Positions 9,041 through 18,736 are shown, counted from the stretch's first letter. The stretch: 64,000 bases of DNA from Ruegeria sp. THAF33 (GCF_009363615.1 NZ_CP045385.1:434001-498000), one strand, 5' to 3'. Notes: generated by a model from the letters alone, not told the origin. Translations and numbers: made by a program.

Positions 9041-11254
9041 TCAGATGCCGCGCGCAACAGAGGCCTCCAGCGTCGATTTGAGCAGTTGCGGATCTATCGG
9101 TTTGTAAAACAGCGGCAGCTTTGCTTGTTTGCATTGCTGGACAAGCTCTTGTGATCGATTGGCTGAGATAATACAGCCGGGCAAATGCCCGAATTCATCC
9201 GTCAGGGCGCGCATGGCGTCCGTGCCTGTTTTTCCGTTGTTCAATTGATAGTCGGCGACAACAAAGTCTGGCAGGATGCCTATTTCGCGCAGAAGGCCAA
9301 TCGCTTCGCTTTCGCTTTCGCATTCCAGAACCTCGACGCCCCAGGATTCGATGGTCATGGTCAACGCGCCGCGCAGGTTTTCATCGTTTTCGATCAACAG
9401 GGCGACGGTGTTGCCCAGCACATTCGAGTTTGGTTTTTGCACCACTGAAGAGCAGAGAGAAACCTCTGGTTTCGCCCGGGCCAAAGGTATTTCGACCGAA
9501 AACCCCGTGCCCTTTCCAGCTTCGGAAAACAGGTGGATGGGGTGTTGAAGCAACCCGCAGGCCCGCTCGACAATCGCAAGACCCAACCCCATGCCTTCGG
9601 CGGCGCTGGCATCTGAATGCAAACGCTGAAATTCCTGAAACACGATATCTCTTTGATCTGATGCTATGCCGATGCCCGTGTCCCAGACTTCCAAAGCAAT
9701 TGCGTTCTTGCGATGCCTGACACCAACAAGAACTTTCCCGGTCTCGGTATACCGGATCGCGTTTGACAGCAGATTCTGCAATATACGCCGAAGGTAACTG
9801 GCATCGCTTGTGACCAGAGCCTTTGTGTCAACAAAACGCAGTTTCAGACCTTTGGCCTGGGCGACGGGATTGAATGCGTCTTCCATCTGCAAGAAAAGCT
9901 CGCCCACCGACACCGTGGACAGATGCGCCTTGGCCCGCCCGGAATCCAGCTTTGAGATGTCCAGCAGGGCTTCGAGAATGTGTTCGACACTGTTCAGGGC
10001 GCTTTCTGCTTTTGCTGCAACGGTCTGCGCGGTGTCAGTGTCCAAACCGCTGCCCAGTGACGCAACATAGAGCTTTGCAGCAGACAGAGGTTGCAACAGG
10101 TCATGGCTGGCGGCGGCCACAAAACGCGATTTTGACGCGTTCGCCCGTTCAGCCTCGTTCAGCGCGTCCGCAAGTTCCATTGTGCGTGACGCCACACGTT
10201 GTTCCAAAAGTTCCTTGGCTTCATACAAGGCCTGCGCAGACCTCCGTTCCGCAGTTACATCGGTAAAGGAAATCACAAAGCCCCGATCGGGCATTTCCTG
10301 GGCAAAGACCGACAGGATTTTCGATCGCCCCCGATGCATCTGGAACTGAAGAGGGCGGCGATAGGTTGGTCGGCTGACCCAATCCAGCAGATCCGCCTCG
10401 GTTATGCCTTTCTGAAAGCTGATGTTGTCGCCCAAGCGATTAGACAGGGTTTCAAACCGCGTGCCCATCTGAAACTGAGTGATCGGTATTGCCAAAAGCT
10501 CGCTTGCGCGGGTGTTCCACCCGATCATGCGGTGCTTGTTGTCAAAGATGCAGACGCCCTGATCGATATGTTCAAGCGTAGCGCGGATCAGCCGCGCCTT
10601 ATCGTCAAGAATGCGATCCCTTTCTTGCCGTTCGATCCGCATGATGTCTGTTACGTCAGTTTGCAGGATCACGGTGCCCCCGTCTGGGGTGCGGTGTTCT
10701 GACACTTGCGTCCACCGATTGCCCGAAAGACGAACATTGAACACCACGTGATCATCTGCGTGACGATCCAGGCGGCTTCTGGCCCAATCCTCTGGGGTCA
10801 TTGTCTCCGGCAAGGACAGGAACCCGGATTGGCTGACCAGTTCCACGTAGTCGGCAAAGCGCAAGCCGGGGTTCAGCTGTTCCTGAATGTCGGGCATATG
10901 CATCCCGAACCTGCTGTTGCACAGGACCAGCTCTTCGTCTCGATTGAACAGGGCGAAGCCTTCCTGCACCGTTTCGATCGCATTTGCCAAATCTGCGCGT
11001 GCCGCTTCGGTTTCCTTGTTGGCCTGCGCCAACCTGGCGTTGGAGTCATTCAGAAGCTCAAGCGCGCGCTCAAGGTCATCCGTACGGGCGCGGACCTCTT
11101 GTTCAAGCACCGCCGCCCGTTGGAACTGAGCATAAGCCGCGCCAGAGGCATTGGTGGATTCTTCGACCCGCCGCATCAGTGCTTCTGCGATTTTCCTAAG
11201 CTTCTCGTTCTGACGATCAAGTGAGTCCGAGGGGTCTGTGAGATGCTCGATCAT
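9041..11254 (-). CDS. PAS-containing hybrid sensor histidine kinase/response regulator
   Basis: A soluble 737-residue hybrid kinase with no membrane segment. A coiled-coil N-terminus (residues 10-90) is followed by two PAS domains (about 90-210 and 220-340), a second coiled coil, a HisKA domain with the phosphorylated His near residue 384 (AAASHDLLQPL), an HATPase_c domain (N box NLLSNAIRYT, G boxes WDTGIGI and EGMGLGLAI) and a C-terminal receiver with the acceptor Asp near 668 (VADYQLNNG). This architecture resembles the NahK/ErcS'-type kinases of pseudomonads. It starts three bases after the FIST gene, so the two are coupled, and a LuxR-type response regulator lies upstream in the same direction. 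Together they probably form a phosphorelay; the cox operon next door is a plausible target. Confidence 0.9.
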   Translation of the reverse strand: MIEHLTDPSDSLDRQNEKLRKIAEALMRRVEESTNASGAAYAQFQRAAVLEQEVRARTDDLERALELLNDSNARLAQANKETEAARADLANAIETVQEGFALFNRDEELVLCNSRFGMHMPDIQEQLNPGLRFADYVELVSQSGFLSLPETMTPEDWARSRLDRHADDHVVFNVRLSGNRWTQVSEHRTPDGGTVILQTDVTDIMRIERQERDRILDDKARLIRATLEHIDQGVCIFDNKHRMIGWNTRASELLAIPITQFQMGTRFETLSNRLGDNISFQKGITEADLLDWVSRPTYRRPLQFQMHRGRSKILSVFAQEMPDRGFVISFTDVTAERRSAQALYEAKELLEQRVASRTMELADALNEAERANASKSRFVAAASHDLLQPLSAAKLYVASLGSGLDTDTAQTVAAKAESALNSVEHILEALLDISKLDSGRAKAHLSTVSVGELFLQMEDAFNPVAQAKGLKLRFVDTKALVTSDASYLRRILQNLLSNAIRYTETGKVLVGVRHRKNAIALEVWDTGIGIASDQRDIVFQEFQRLHSDASAAEGMGLGLAIVERACGLLQHPIHLFSEAGKGTGFSVEIPLARAKPEVSLCSSVVQKPNSNVLGNTVALLIENDENLRGALTMTIESWGVEVLECESESEAIGLLREIGILPDFVVADYQLNNGKTGTDAMRALTDEFGHLPGCIISANRSQELVQQCKQAKLPLFYKPIDPQLLKSTLEASVARGI

Positions 11255-11257
11255 ACC

Positions 11258-12427
11258 TTAATCTTTCTCGGGCGGGTATATCGCCACGCCGGTCAGAGTC
11301 TGGTTCACATGAATCGAATTGAATTGCTCTCCATAGGTCGAGAAACCGACCACGTGATGGCGGGACAGGATGTCCGAGATCGCGTGCGTCTTCTGCTTTT
11401 GCTGGGCCTCCAGCCGACGAAGGATGCAGTCACAACCCAAAATGGTGTCGGGTTGCTGCTTCTCGGTCAACAGGCTGATTTCTTCCTGTAGATGTTCAAC
11501 CATGTCCCGAGGTTCTGCCAGCGTCAGGACCAAGCCTTCGTCAATCGCCGAAAAAAAGACGAGATCGCCATTTCCCGCCACCTGCTGGATCGCGCGGACA
11601 TGGTGTTGCCCGCCTATTTGCACAACGACCGGATGGGCCGCGAATGTGAATGTGGTGAGCTGTTCGGGGTCTTTCCCGAGAATACGGGCGTATTCGCGGG
11701 CAGCGGGTTCGGCATTGATTTCCTGAACGATTCGTTTTGCCGGGTCTGCCTTGGTCACGACCATGCGATGGGCGGTGGGCAGAAGGTGATCGGTCTTGAA
11801 CACCTTGATCGGACACCGCGTGCGAACCTGCGTGAGTACGGCTGCGTTGCTTCTTGCCTGCCCCTGATACAGAACATATGTGCGCCCGAATTTGGTTCCG
11901 TCCCCCGCCGAACCGCCGAACAATGGCACCGGTCCCAGCCCCACAGCCAACTCCGACGTCAGTTCATCTTCTTTTGTCGACAGCCCGTCGATCATCAGAA
12001 AAGTGAATTCATGGCTCCAGTCGGGTGCGTTCGCCATCATCGCATTTCTGTTGTGGATCATCTCTTTGATGATGCTGTCGGAATCGAATTCGTTCAGATC
12101 CGGAACAAGAACCGTGCGTATGTCAAAATGGGATTGCGGCAGGCCGATCGCGACGATCTGATCTTCGCAATACCCACTATCCGCCAGCTCTCCGGCGGTG
12201 GTGCAACCAACAATCGGGGTCGGCGCAAAGGCGCGTTCGGCATCCGCGATCACCACGGATGCATCGGCGTTCGGGCTGACAAAAAGAATGACAAGCGCAA
12301 GTGGGTCATCACCCAACTGGCGTCTGAGTGTCTCGATCGACTGCCCGGTGTCGTGTCGTGCAAAAGCCGTTTTGACGATGCCTGGCGTACGGGCCCGGGC
12401 TGTTGCCCACCCGACTGCTTGGTCCAT
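11258..12427 (-). CDS. FIST domain sensory protein
   Basis: A 389-residue protein with FIST_N (from about residue 25; IVGCTTAGELADSGY at about 70-85) and FIST_C domains (C-terminal third). FIST proteins are intracellular sensory proteins predicted to bind small ligands, possibly amino acids, and they cluster with two-component systems. A strong GGGAGGAGG ribosome site lies four bases before the ATG. The stop is followed at three bases by the hybrid kinase start, so the FIST protein likely supplies the sensory input to that kinase. In pseudomonads an equivalent FIST/hybrid kinase/LuxR set regulates ethanol oxidation; whether that applies here is unknown. Confidence 0.88.
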   Translation of the reverse strand: MDQAVGWATARARTPGIVKTAFARHDTGQSIETLRRQLGDDPLALVILFVSPNADASVVIADAERAFAPTPIVGCTTAGELADSGYCEDQIVAIGLPQSHFDIRTVLVPDLNEFDSDSIIKEMIHNRNAMMANAPDWSHEFTFLMIDGLSTKEDELTSELAVGLGPVPLFGGSAGDGTKFGRTYVLYQGQARSNAAVLTQVRTRCPIKVFKTDHLLPTAHRMVVTKADPAKRIVQEINAEPAAREYARILGKDPEQLTTFTFAAHPVVVQIGGQHHVRAIQQVAGNGDLVFFSAIDEGLVLTLAEPRDMVEHLQEEISLLTEKQQPDTILGCDCILRRLEAQQKQKTHAISDILSRHHVVGFSTYGEQFNSIHVNQTLTGVAIYPPEKD

Positions 12428-12473
12428 CGTGCCTCCTCCCTAAAAGCGCGACAATGACGTGAGAGTATGACGC

Positions 12474-13157
12474 TTAGCCTTGGTCTTGCAAGACACTGGC
12501 AAAGGACGCTTTCTTGACGATCAGAACCGCCTGCGTACGGCTTTGGACACCCAGTTTTCGCATTATTGCTGTCACGTGCGCTTTGACCGTCGTTTCCGCA
12601 ATCGACAAGTCATAGGCGATTTGCTTGTTCAGTTTGCCTTCGCAGATCAGTTGCAGGATGCGCGCCTGCTGATTTGTCAGTGTCGCCAGTCGTTTTACGG
12701 CTTCGCCGTGTTCGTCCTCTTCCTCTGCGTCAATCAAAACACAGCCCTCCGGCACGAAAACGTCACCGGCATGCACTGTCTCGAATGCAGTGCGGAACAC
12801 GTCGCGTTGACTGTGCTTGGGGACATAGCCCGATGCGCCGGCCTGTATCACCTGGCTGACAACGCGGTTATCCGTCAGCGACGACACCACGATCACCGGT
12901 GCGTCCGTGGAAGCCTTCAAGCGGATCAGACCTTCCAGACCGTCCACATCCGGCAAATTGAGATCCAGCATGACCGCATCGGGCTTCAGCCCACTTGCCA
13001 GCAGATCCAAGGCGTCCTCCAGTCGGTCTGCCGTATGTATTTCCCGGATCTGAGCCACACTTTGCAGGGTCATCGACAAGGCGTCGCAAAACAACGGATG
13101 GTCATCAACGATCAGAACGTTATCGAAATCATTGCGCGCGGCGGATTCAGCAAACAT
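12474..13157 (-). CDS. LuxR-type (NarL/AgmR-like) response regulator
   Basis: A 227-residue regulator. The receiver domain (residues 13-130) has the acidic pocket DD at 18-19, phospho-acceptor Asp near 65 (MLDLNLPDVDG) and the conserved K in GYVPKH. The C-terminal LuxR helix-turn-helix (about 160-220) contains LTNQQARILQLICEGKLNKQIA and TVKAHVTAIMRKLGV. It lies 46 bases upstream of the FIST gene on the same strand and is the likely output partner of the hybrid kinase. The upstream spacer separates it from the divergent cox operon, which is a plausible target. Confidence 0.9.
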   Translation of the reverse strand: MFAESAARNDFDNVLIVDDHPLFCDALSMTLQSVAQIREIHTADRLEDALDLLASGLKPDAVMLDLNLPDVDGLEGLIRLKASTDAPVIVVSSLTDNRVVSQVIQAGASGYVPKHSQRDVFRTAFETVHAGDVFVPEGCVLIDAEEEDEHGEAVKRLATLTNQQARILQLICEGKLNKQIAYDLSIAETTVKAHVTAIMRKLGVQSRTQAVLIVKKASFASVLQDQG

Positions 13158-13666
13158 CTGGTATAGCCTTTTGCATTCAAATGGTCTCCAGCCTAACCAA
13201 TCCTAGCAACGAATGAAAACCACGCATACTGGCGGAAGGTCGTATTACAACGCGCACCCCGGATCAGGATCAGAAGCGTGTGACATGTTCTGTAACTGAA
13301 CCGGATCAGCTCGCCGTTCTCTTGTCCGGGTTGCAGGCTGCCCGGCGATGCCCGAGCATGTCAGGAACGACCAAGTTTTCTACTCCGTCTTGGTCGCCCA
13401 CCGCAGTGAATGCACTATTCGACGTCCAGGATATCAGAACTGCTGGCGACCTGAGCCAATATCAGTCGCGTTTCAAATTTTGGTTACACAGCTATGATGC
13501 TGGTGTTTCCAGATTAGCGATGTCGCAGGAAGGGCGTATCGCCGAAATCTTCAAACGTCACGGCCTTACACATTCGCCGCTCGCGCTGCGGTGACTACAC
13601 CCAAGGTCTTATAGGCAAGGCTGCGAACACCGCGTAGCGTAACAAAAATATACTTGGAGAAGTGAA
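13158..13666. other. 509-base divergent spacer between the response regulator and coxG
   Basis: This presumably holds the promoters of the regulator gene and of the cox operon. It contains a GTG-started open frame of 104 codons (13280-13594, plus strand) with no ribosome site and no family I recognise; I treat it as doubtful. The direct repeat GGATCAGGATCA at 13261-13272 is the only short repeat I noticed. A good ribosome site (TTGGAGAAGTGAA) closes the region just before coxG. Confidence 0.4.
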
Positions 13667-14191
13667 ATGGAACTCAATGACAGCCGCGTCATCGCCGCGC
13701 CGCGATCCAAAGTCTGGGCCTCGCTCTTGTCGGCAGAAGTTCTGAAGGAATGCGTGCCGGGATGTCAGGAGATGACAGGCTCGATCGAAGACGGGTTCGA
13801 GGCCACCGTCGTGCAAAAAGTAGGCCCGGTCAAAGCGACGTTCAAAGGCTCTGTAACCCTTTCTGATCTCGTGGAGCTTGAAAGCGTGAAGTTATCGGGT
13901 GAAGGTAAGGGAGGAGCCGCCGGATTTGCCAAAGGCGTGGCCGACGTCACCTTGTCGGATGCCCCCGAAGGCACACTGCTGACCTACGCGGTCGATGCAC
14001 GCGTCGGTGGCAAACTGGCTCAGTTGGGGGGGCGCGTGATCGATGGGGTTGCCAGAAAAATGGCCGACCAGTTCTTTGAGAACTTTCAGAATGCGGTCGA
14101 ACCTCAGGATGCGCCCGAGCCCGAAACCTCGGAAGAAGGCGAGACCGGGGAAGAAAAGAAAGGTTGGATCAAGCGCGTGTTAGGCGGTTGA
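13667..14191 (+). CDS. coxG: CoxG-like SRPBCC carbon monoxide dehydrogenase accessory protein
   Basis: A 174-residue protein of the CoxG/SRPBCC fold. The family opening [20 protein letters not shown] and the central [14 protein letters not shown] are clear. The C-terminus is acidic then basic ([19 protein letters not shown]), a tail compatible with membrane attachment, as reported for CoxG-type proteins that recruit CODH to the membrane. It is the first gene of coxG-S-L-M, 28 bases before coxS. The role in CO oxidation is inferred from family; the enzyme subunits here are of form II, whose substrate is less certain. Confidence 0.88.
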   Translation: MELNDSRVIAAPRSKVWASLLSAEVLKECVPGCQEMTGSIEDGFEATVVQKVGPVKATFKGSVTLSDLVELESVKLSGEGKGGAAGFAKGVADVTLSDAPEGTLLTYAVDARVGGKLAQLGGRVIDGVARKMADQFFENFQNAVEPQDAPEPETSEEGETGEEKKGWIKRVLGG

Positions 14192-14219
14192 TCCTTTGGA
14201 ATTCAGGGAGGAGAAAGTC

Positions 14220-14702
14220 ATGAAAATTTCCATGACCGTGAACGGCAAAGCCGTAAGCGGAGACGTCGAGGGCCGGACATTGCTGTCCGGTTTTCTGCGC
14301 GATCATCTGTCTTTGACTGGCACGCATGTGGGGTGCGACACTGCGCAATGCGGCGCTTGCGTGGTGCATGTGAATGGCGAAGCGGTGAAATCGTGCAACA
14401 TGCTTGCCGCCGAAGCAGATGGGGCTGATGTCGGCACGATCGAAGGCCAGGCAACAGCGGATGGGTCGTTGAACGTGATACAGCAGGCGTTTCAGGATCA
14501 CCACGGTCTGCAATGCGGATTCTGCACTCCGGGCATGGTGATGAGCGCCGCCGCGCTGCTGAAAGAGAACCCGCGCCCGACTGAGGCCGAAATCCGGAAG
14601 TATCTGGAGGGCAACCTGTGCCGCTGTACCGGGTATCACAACATCGTCAAAGCGATCATGGCCGCATCCGGCCAGGACGTGGGCAGCATCGCTGCGGAAT
14701 GA
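14220..14702 (+). CDS. coxS: Molybdenum hydroxylase small subunit, 2Fe-2S (form II coxS)
   Basis: A 160-residue iron-sulfur subunit of the xanthine oxidase/CO dehydrogenase family. The N-terminal plant-type cluster is [12 protein letters not shown] with a later C in VKSCNML; the C-terminal cluster is CGFCTPGMV with CRCTGY. Together they carry electrons from the molybdenum site to FAD. An upstream ATG (14196) is in frame, but AGGGAGGAG immediately before 14220 marks the true start. It sits between coxG and coxL. Confidence 0.93.
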   Translation: MKISMTVNGKAVSGDVEGRTLLSGFLRDHLSLTGTHVGCDTAQCGACVVHVNGEAVKSCNMLAAEADGADVGTIEGQATADGSLNVIQQAFQDHHGLQCGFCTPGMVMSAAALLKENPRPTEAEIRKYLEGNLCRCTGYHNIVKAIMAASGQDVGSIAAE

Positions 14703-14782
14703 TGCCGCTGCGGGCGTCGGAAGCACGCCCGTGGGATGAGTGAGGGATGCAACAGCATCCGTTTATGGGAGGAGAACAAGCA

Positions 14783-17143
14783 ATGCCCAAAGACAGTGGC
14801 ATCGGAGCCAGTTCCAAGCGGCGCGAGGACGTGCGCTTTCTGACCGGAGCAGGCAATTATACCGACGACATCAACGTACATGGCCAGGCCTATGTGCATT
14901 TTCTGCGGTCCGACATCGCGCATGGTCGGATCAAGTCCGTGGACACTTCGGCGGCCGAAGGCATGCCGGGTGTGGTCAAGGTGTTTACCGGCAAGGATTT
15001 CGAAGGCGTGGGCGGCATGCCCTGCGGCTGGGAAGTCACCGACAAGCACGGCGCGCCGATGCAAGAGCCGCCGCACCCCATTCTGGCGCAAGGCAAAGTG
15101 CGTCATGTGGGCGACCCGATCGCAGCCGTTGTGGCCGACAGTCTTGAGCAGGCCCGCGACGCGGCTGAGGCCATCGAAGTGGATATCGAGGAACTGCCCG
15201 CGGTGATCGAAATGAAGGCAGCCGCGCAGGATGGCGCGACGTTGGTCCATGACGATCTGAAGAACAACATCTGCTATGACTGGCAACTGGGTGAGGCGGA
15301 CGATGCCAAGGTGAACGAGGTGTTTGCCAACGCCGCGCATGTCACCACGCTGGAGCTTGTGAACAACCGTCTGGTCGCCAACCCGATGGAACCGCGCGTG
15401 GCCGTGGCGGAATACAGTCGGGGCACGGATGAATACACGCTCTATACTACGTCGCAGAACCCGCATGTGATCCGGCTGCTGATGTGCGCCTTTGTGCTCG
15501 GCCTGCCCGAGCACAAGGTCCGCGTCGTGGCGCCGGATGTGGGCGGCGGTTTCGGCACCAAGATTTTCCACTATGCGGAAGAGGCATTCTGCACCTTCGC
15601 CGCCAAGGCCTGCAACCGCCCGGTCAAGTGGACGGCCAGCCGGTCCGAGGCGTTCATGTCGGATGCACAGGGCCGCGACCATGTCAGCAAGATCGAGCTG
15701 GCGCTGGATGCCGACAACAATTTCGTCGGCCTGCGTACCAACACTTACGCCAATCTGGGCGCGTATCTATCCACCTTCTCCAGCTCGGTCCCGACCTGGC
15801 TGCACGGCACGCTGATGGCGGGCAACTACAAGACGCCGGTCATTCAGGTGAACGTGAAGGCAATGTTCACCAATACGGTGCCGGTGGACGCCTATCGCGG
15901 CGCAGGCCGCCCCGAGGCGACGTACCAGCTGGAACGTGTGATCGACAAAGCCGCGCGCGAACTGGGTGCCGATCCGATCGCCCTGCGTCGACAGAACTTC
16001 ATCACGCAGTTCCCCTACGACACGCCGGTGGCGCTGACCTATGACACCGGGGACTACAACGGAACGATGGACAAGCTTGAGGCCGCCGCCGATCTGGCAG
16101 GTTTTGCAGCGCGGCGCGCGCAAAGTGAAGCCAACGGCAAGCTTCGGGGTTTGGGCATTAACTGCTATATTGAGGCCTGCGGCATCGCGCCTTCCAACAT
16201 TGTCGGCATGCTCGGGGCCCGAGCGGGCCTCTATGATGCAGCAACTGTTCGGGTTAATGCGACAGGCTCCATCAGCGTCATGGTCGGCGCGCACAGCCAT
16301 GGACAGGGACACGAGACGGCCTTTCCGCAGGTGGTGGCCGACATGATCGGTATCGACGAGTCGATGGTCGAGATCGTACATGGCGATACCTCGAAAATCC
16401 CGTTCGGTATGGGCACATACGGTTCGCGTTCGCTGGCGGTCTGTGGCTCGGCCATGGTCAAGGCGACCGAAAAGGTGATCGACAAGGCCAAGAAGATCGC
16501 CGCCCACCTGCTGGAGGCATCCGAGGCCGATATCGAGCTCAAGGACGGTCAGTTCAGCGTTGCGGGTACTGATAAGTCAGTGGCCTGGGGCGATGTGACC
16601 CTGACGGCCTATGTCCCGCACAACTATCCGCTGGAAGTGGAGCCCGGATTGGAGGAAACCGCTTTCTATGATCCGGCCAACTTTACCTTCCCGGCAGGCG
16701 CCTATGCCTGCGAGGTCGAGGTCGATCCGGAAACCGGTCAGGTCAGCATCGAGAAATTCACTGCGGCGGATGATTTCGGCAACATCATCAATCCAATGAT
16801 CGTGGATGGTCAGGTCCATGGCGGTATCGGTCAGGGCATCGGGCAGGCGCTGCTTGAGAACTGTGCCTATGACGAAAACGGCCAGCTGCTGAGTGCGTCC
16901 TTCATGGACTATGCGATGCCGCGTGCGGATGACGTGCCATTCTACGGCGTAGATCATTCCAGCCAGACACCATGTACGCACAATCCCTTGGGCGTAAAGG
17001 GCTGTGGCGAAGCCGGTGCGATCGGGTCGCCACCTGCGGTCGTCAACGCGGTTCTTGACGCGCTGAATTCGGGCGGCAAGGCGGTGGACCATATCGACAT
17101 GCCGGTCAGCCCCTCGCGCGTTTGGGCGGCGATGAACGGTTGA
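14783..17143 (+). CDS. coxL: Molybdenum hydroxylase large subunit, form II CODH-like
   Basis: A 786-residue molybdopterin-cytosine-dinucleotide-binding catalytic subunit. The active-site loop reads AYRGAGR (about residue 373), the form II (BMS) signature; true form I CO dehydrogenases have AYXCSFR. Other family blocks present are GGGFGTK (about 255), GQGHETAFPQV and GVKGCGEAGAIGSPPA near the C-terminus with the catalytic Glu. The start at 14783 has GGGAGGAG at the right distance; an in-frame ATG at 14747 does not. The gene order S-L-M also fits form II operons. CO oxidation by form II enzymes is disputed, so the substrate may be another small carbonyl or heterocycle. Confidence 0.92.
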   Translation: MPKDSGIGASSKRREDVRFLTGAGNYTDDINVHGQAYVHFLRSDIAHGRIKSVDTSAAEGMPGVVKVFTGKDFEGVGGMPCGWEVTDKHGAPMQEPPHPILAQGKVRHVGDPIAAVVADSLEQARDAAEAIEVDIEELPAVIEMKAAAQDGATLVHDDLKNNICYDWQLGEADDAKVNEVFANAAHVTTLELVNNRLVANPMEPRVAVAEYSRGTDEYTLYTTSQNPHVIRLLMCAFVLGLPEHKVRVVAPDVGGGFGTKIFHYAEEAFCTFAAKACNRPVKWTASRSEAFMSDAQGRDHVSKIELALDADNNFVGLRTNTYANLGAYLSTFSSSVPTWLHGTLMAGNYKTPVIQVNVKAMFTNTVPVDAYRGAGRPEATYQLERVIDKAARELGADPIALRRQNFITQFPYDTPVALTYDTGDYNGTMDKLEAAADLAGFAARRAQSEANGKLRGLGINCYIEACGIAPSNIVGMLGARAGLYDAATVRVNATGSISVMVGAHSHGQGHETAFPQVVADMIGIDESMVEIVHGDTSKIPFGMGTYGSRSLAVCGSAMVKATEKVIDKAKKIAAHLLEASEADIELKDGQFSVAGTDKSVAWGDVTLTAYVPHNYPLEVEPGLEETAFYDPANFTFPAGAYACEVEVDPETGQVSIEKFTAADDFGNIINPMIVDGQVHGGIGQGIGQALLENCAYDENGQLLSASFMDYAMPRADDVPFYGVDHSSQTPCTHNPLGVKGCGEAGAIGSPPAVVNAVLDALNSGGKAVDHIDMPVSPSRVWAAMNG

Positions 17144-17275
17144 GTGGAGAGAGCGGACCGGGGGCCGGCCCGTCGCCATTGGTTTCTCGGACCAATGACG
17201 CAACCAATAACGACCCCCGGGATATTTACAGCCAGATGAAGGGCGGATCCGCGCCTTTCGGAAAGGAAAGACGAA

Positions 17276-18067
17276 ATGTACAGTTTCGAGTTTGAGAAAC
17301 CCTCGACCATTGCTGATGCGGTTGCTGCACTGGCCGCCGAGGATGCGCAGGCGTTGGGGGGCGGACAGACGCTGATCCCAACATTGAAGCAACGGTTGGC
17401 GGCCCCGTCCAAGTTGGTGTCGGTCAGCGGAATTCCCGAGATGCAAGGCGTTTGCATCGAGGATGACGGATCGGTGTCGATCGGTGGCGCGACGCCCCAC
17501 GCTGTCGTCGCCCGCGAGGCCGCAGGGTCGTATCCAGCGCTTGCAGCGCTGGCCGGTCAGATTGGCGATCCGGCAGTCCGCAACCGCGGGACGATTGGCG
17601 GCTCGGTTGCCAACAATGACCCTGCGGCCTGCTATCCGGCAGGCGTATTGGGATCAGGGGCGACTATCGTGACCAATACGCGCCAGATTGCCGCCGATGA
17701 CTTTTTCCAGGGAATGTTCACGACAGCTCTGGATGAGGGTGAAATCATCACATCAATCCGTTTCCCGGTACCGCAAGCCGCGAGCTACCGGAAATTCCTT
17801 CAGCCAGCGTCGCGTTTTGCGCTTGTCGGGGTTTACCTGGCTCGCTTTGCGGATGGCGTACGCGTCGCGGTTACCGGCGCGAGCGAGGACGGCGTTTTCC
17901 GGTGGTCCGAGGCTGAACAGGCGCTGAACAAAGAGTTTCGCCCTGATGCCCTTATGGACCTGCGTGTAAACCCGGCAAACATGATTGCGGATCTGCATGG
18001 GAGCAAGGAGTATCGGGCGCATCTTGTTTCGGTCATGACCAAACGCGCGGTTGAAGACTGCTTGTAA
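17276..18067 (+). CDS. coxM: Molybdenum hydroxylase FAD-binding medium subunit
   Basis: A 263-residue FAD subunit of the CO dehydrogenase flavoprotein type. FAD-binding motifs are ALGGGQTLIPTLK (about residue 31; usual form AGGQSL) and RNRGTIGGSVANNDPA (about 105), with the CO_deh_flav_C domain from about residue 165. It passes electrons from the 2Fe-2S clusters to the respiratory acceptor. It is separated from coxL by 132 bases but on the same strand, preceded by GGAAAGGAAAG, and followed by a strong terminator at 18088. Confidence 0.92.
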   Translation: MYSFEFEKPSTIADAVAALAAEDAQALGGGQTLIPTLKQRLAAPSKLVSVSGIPEMQGVCIEDDGSVSIGGATPHAVVAREAAGSYPALAALAGQIGDPAVRNRGTIGGSVANNDPAACYPAGVLGSGATIVTNTRQIAADDFFQGMFTTALDEGEIITSIRFPVPQAASYRKFLQPASRFALVGVYLARFADGVRVAVTGASEDGVFRWSEAEQALNKEFRPDALMDLRVNPANMIADLHGSKEYRAHLVSVMTKRAVEDCL

Positions 18068-18087
18068 AGAATTGGTCGGTAAAATCG

Positions 18088-18117
18088 AAAAGTCCCGGTG
18101 TGATCCGGGGCTTTTTA
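18088..18117 (+). terminator. Rho-independent terminator of the cox operon
   Basis: An 11-bp stem (AAAAGTCCCGG / CCGGGGCTTTT, one G-T pair) with a 6-base loop, followed by T residues, lies 20 bases after the coxM stop. On the opposite strand its outer edge overlaps the stop codon of the decayed apbE-like frame (18115-18117). Confidence 0.8.
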
Positions 18118-18490
18118 TCTTTGCAGTGTCACCACTTTTCCATTGGGGCGGACACAGATCGCGATGCACTCGCCGGTTGCCCGCGCAAGGGTCGCGGCTA
18201 TTTCTGCCTCGGAAGCATGACAGAATGCCGTTGAAAGCGCGTCTGCCGTCGTAGCGTCCGGTGCCTGGACCAGACGTAGCGATGGCGCGGTCTTTCAAAT
18301 GCGTGACTTCGACAGGTTCGTGCACTGGATCCGAGACGCCCAGCAGCCTCTGATGGCCGCTTGCATAATACTCTCCGATATTGACCAGAACCTTTTCCCA
18401 CCCGACCTTGCGCAAGGCGCAAACGACCAGATCGGTGGCGAAACCTTGAGCGATGCCGTTCAGGGTAAGCGCTAGTCCCTGCCCATAGCC
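18115..18490 (-). pseudogene. Decayed FAD:protein FMN transferase (ApbE/NosX-like)
   Basis: The minus strand reads an ApbE domain in two frames. From about 18487 the frame gives GLALTLNGIAQGFATDLV, then VGWEKVLVNIGEYYASG, GVSDPVHEP and LKDRAIATS, all typical of the middle of ApbE. After about 18285 the match moves to another frame: APDATTADALSTAFCHASEA and a natural C-terminus ending VVTLQR-stop at 18115. The segment between ATS and APDAT (normally about 45 residues including the H-x-D-P-R motif) is missing, so a frameshifting deletion has occurred. An in-frame TAG at 18491-18493 closes the N-terminal side, and the first 150 or so residues are not recognisable. ApbE proteins attach FMN to redox proteins; NosX, a relative, supports N2O reduction. 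Confidence 0.75.
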
Positions 18491-18493
18491 CTA

Positions 18494-18736
18494 AGGCGGC
18501 CTTTCATCTATAGTTGCAACCGCAAGGAATTCGAACTTGGCGGGTGTAGCTGGCGGGTGATGCGGCCTTCGCCGGTCCGGTGTGCAAACTGTCACCACGT
18601 CAGCCAAGGGCGGCGGACGTACGGGTTATGCGGCCGGTCGACAGGGGGCAGGTTTGGTTCGCCGATCAGTGCGGCTTTGGCCTCGGGGTGATATTGGGGT
18701 TTTTCACGTCAAAGGCGACGCTTTGCCAAATAAGAA
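18494..18736. other. Unassigned stretch between the apbE remnant and the BCCT terminator
   Basis: I see no convincing gene on either strand. Short frames without ribosome sites are present, and none carries a motif I recognise. It could hold further eroded sequence from the gene that contained the apbE domain. Confidence 0.4.

Noticed and set aside
13280..13594. 104-codon GTG-started frame before coxG
   Set aside because: No ribosome site, no recognised family and a promoter-like position; kept only as a remark on the spacer.
14636..15682. 348-codon minus-strand frame opposite coxL
   Set aside because: Shadow frame; coxL is intact with clear catalytic motifs.
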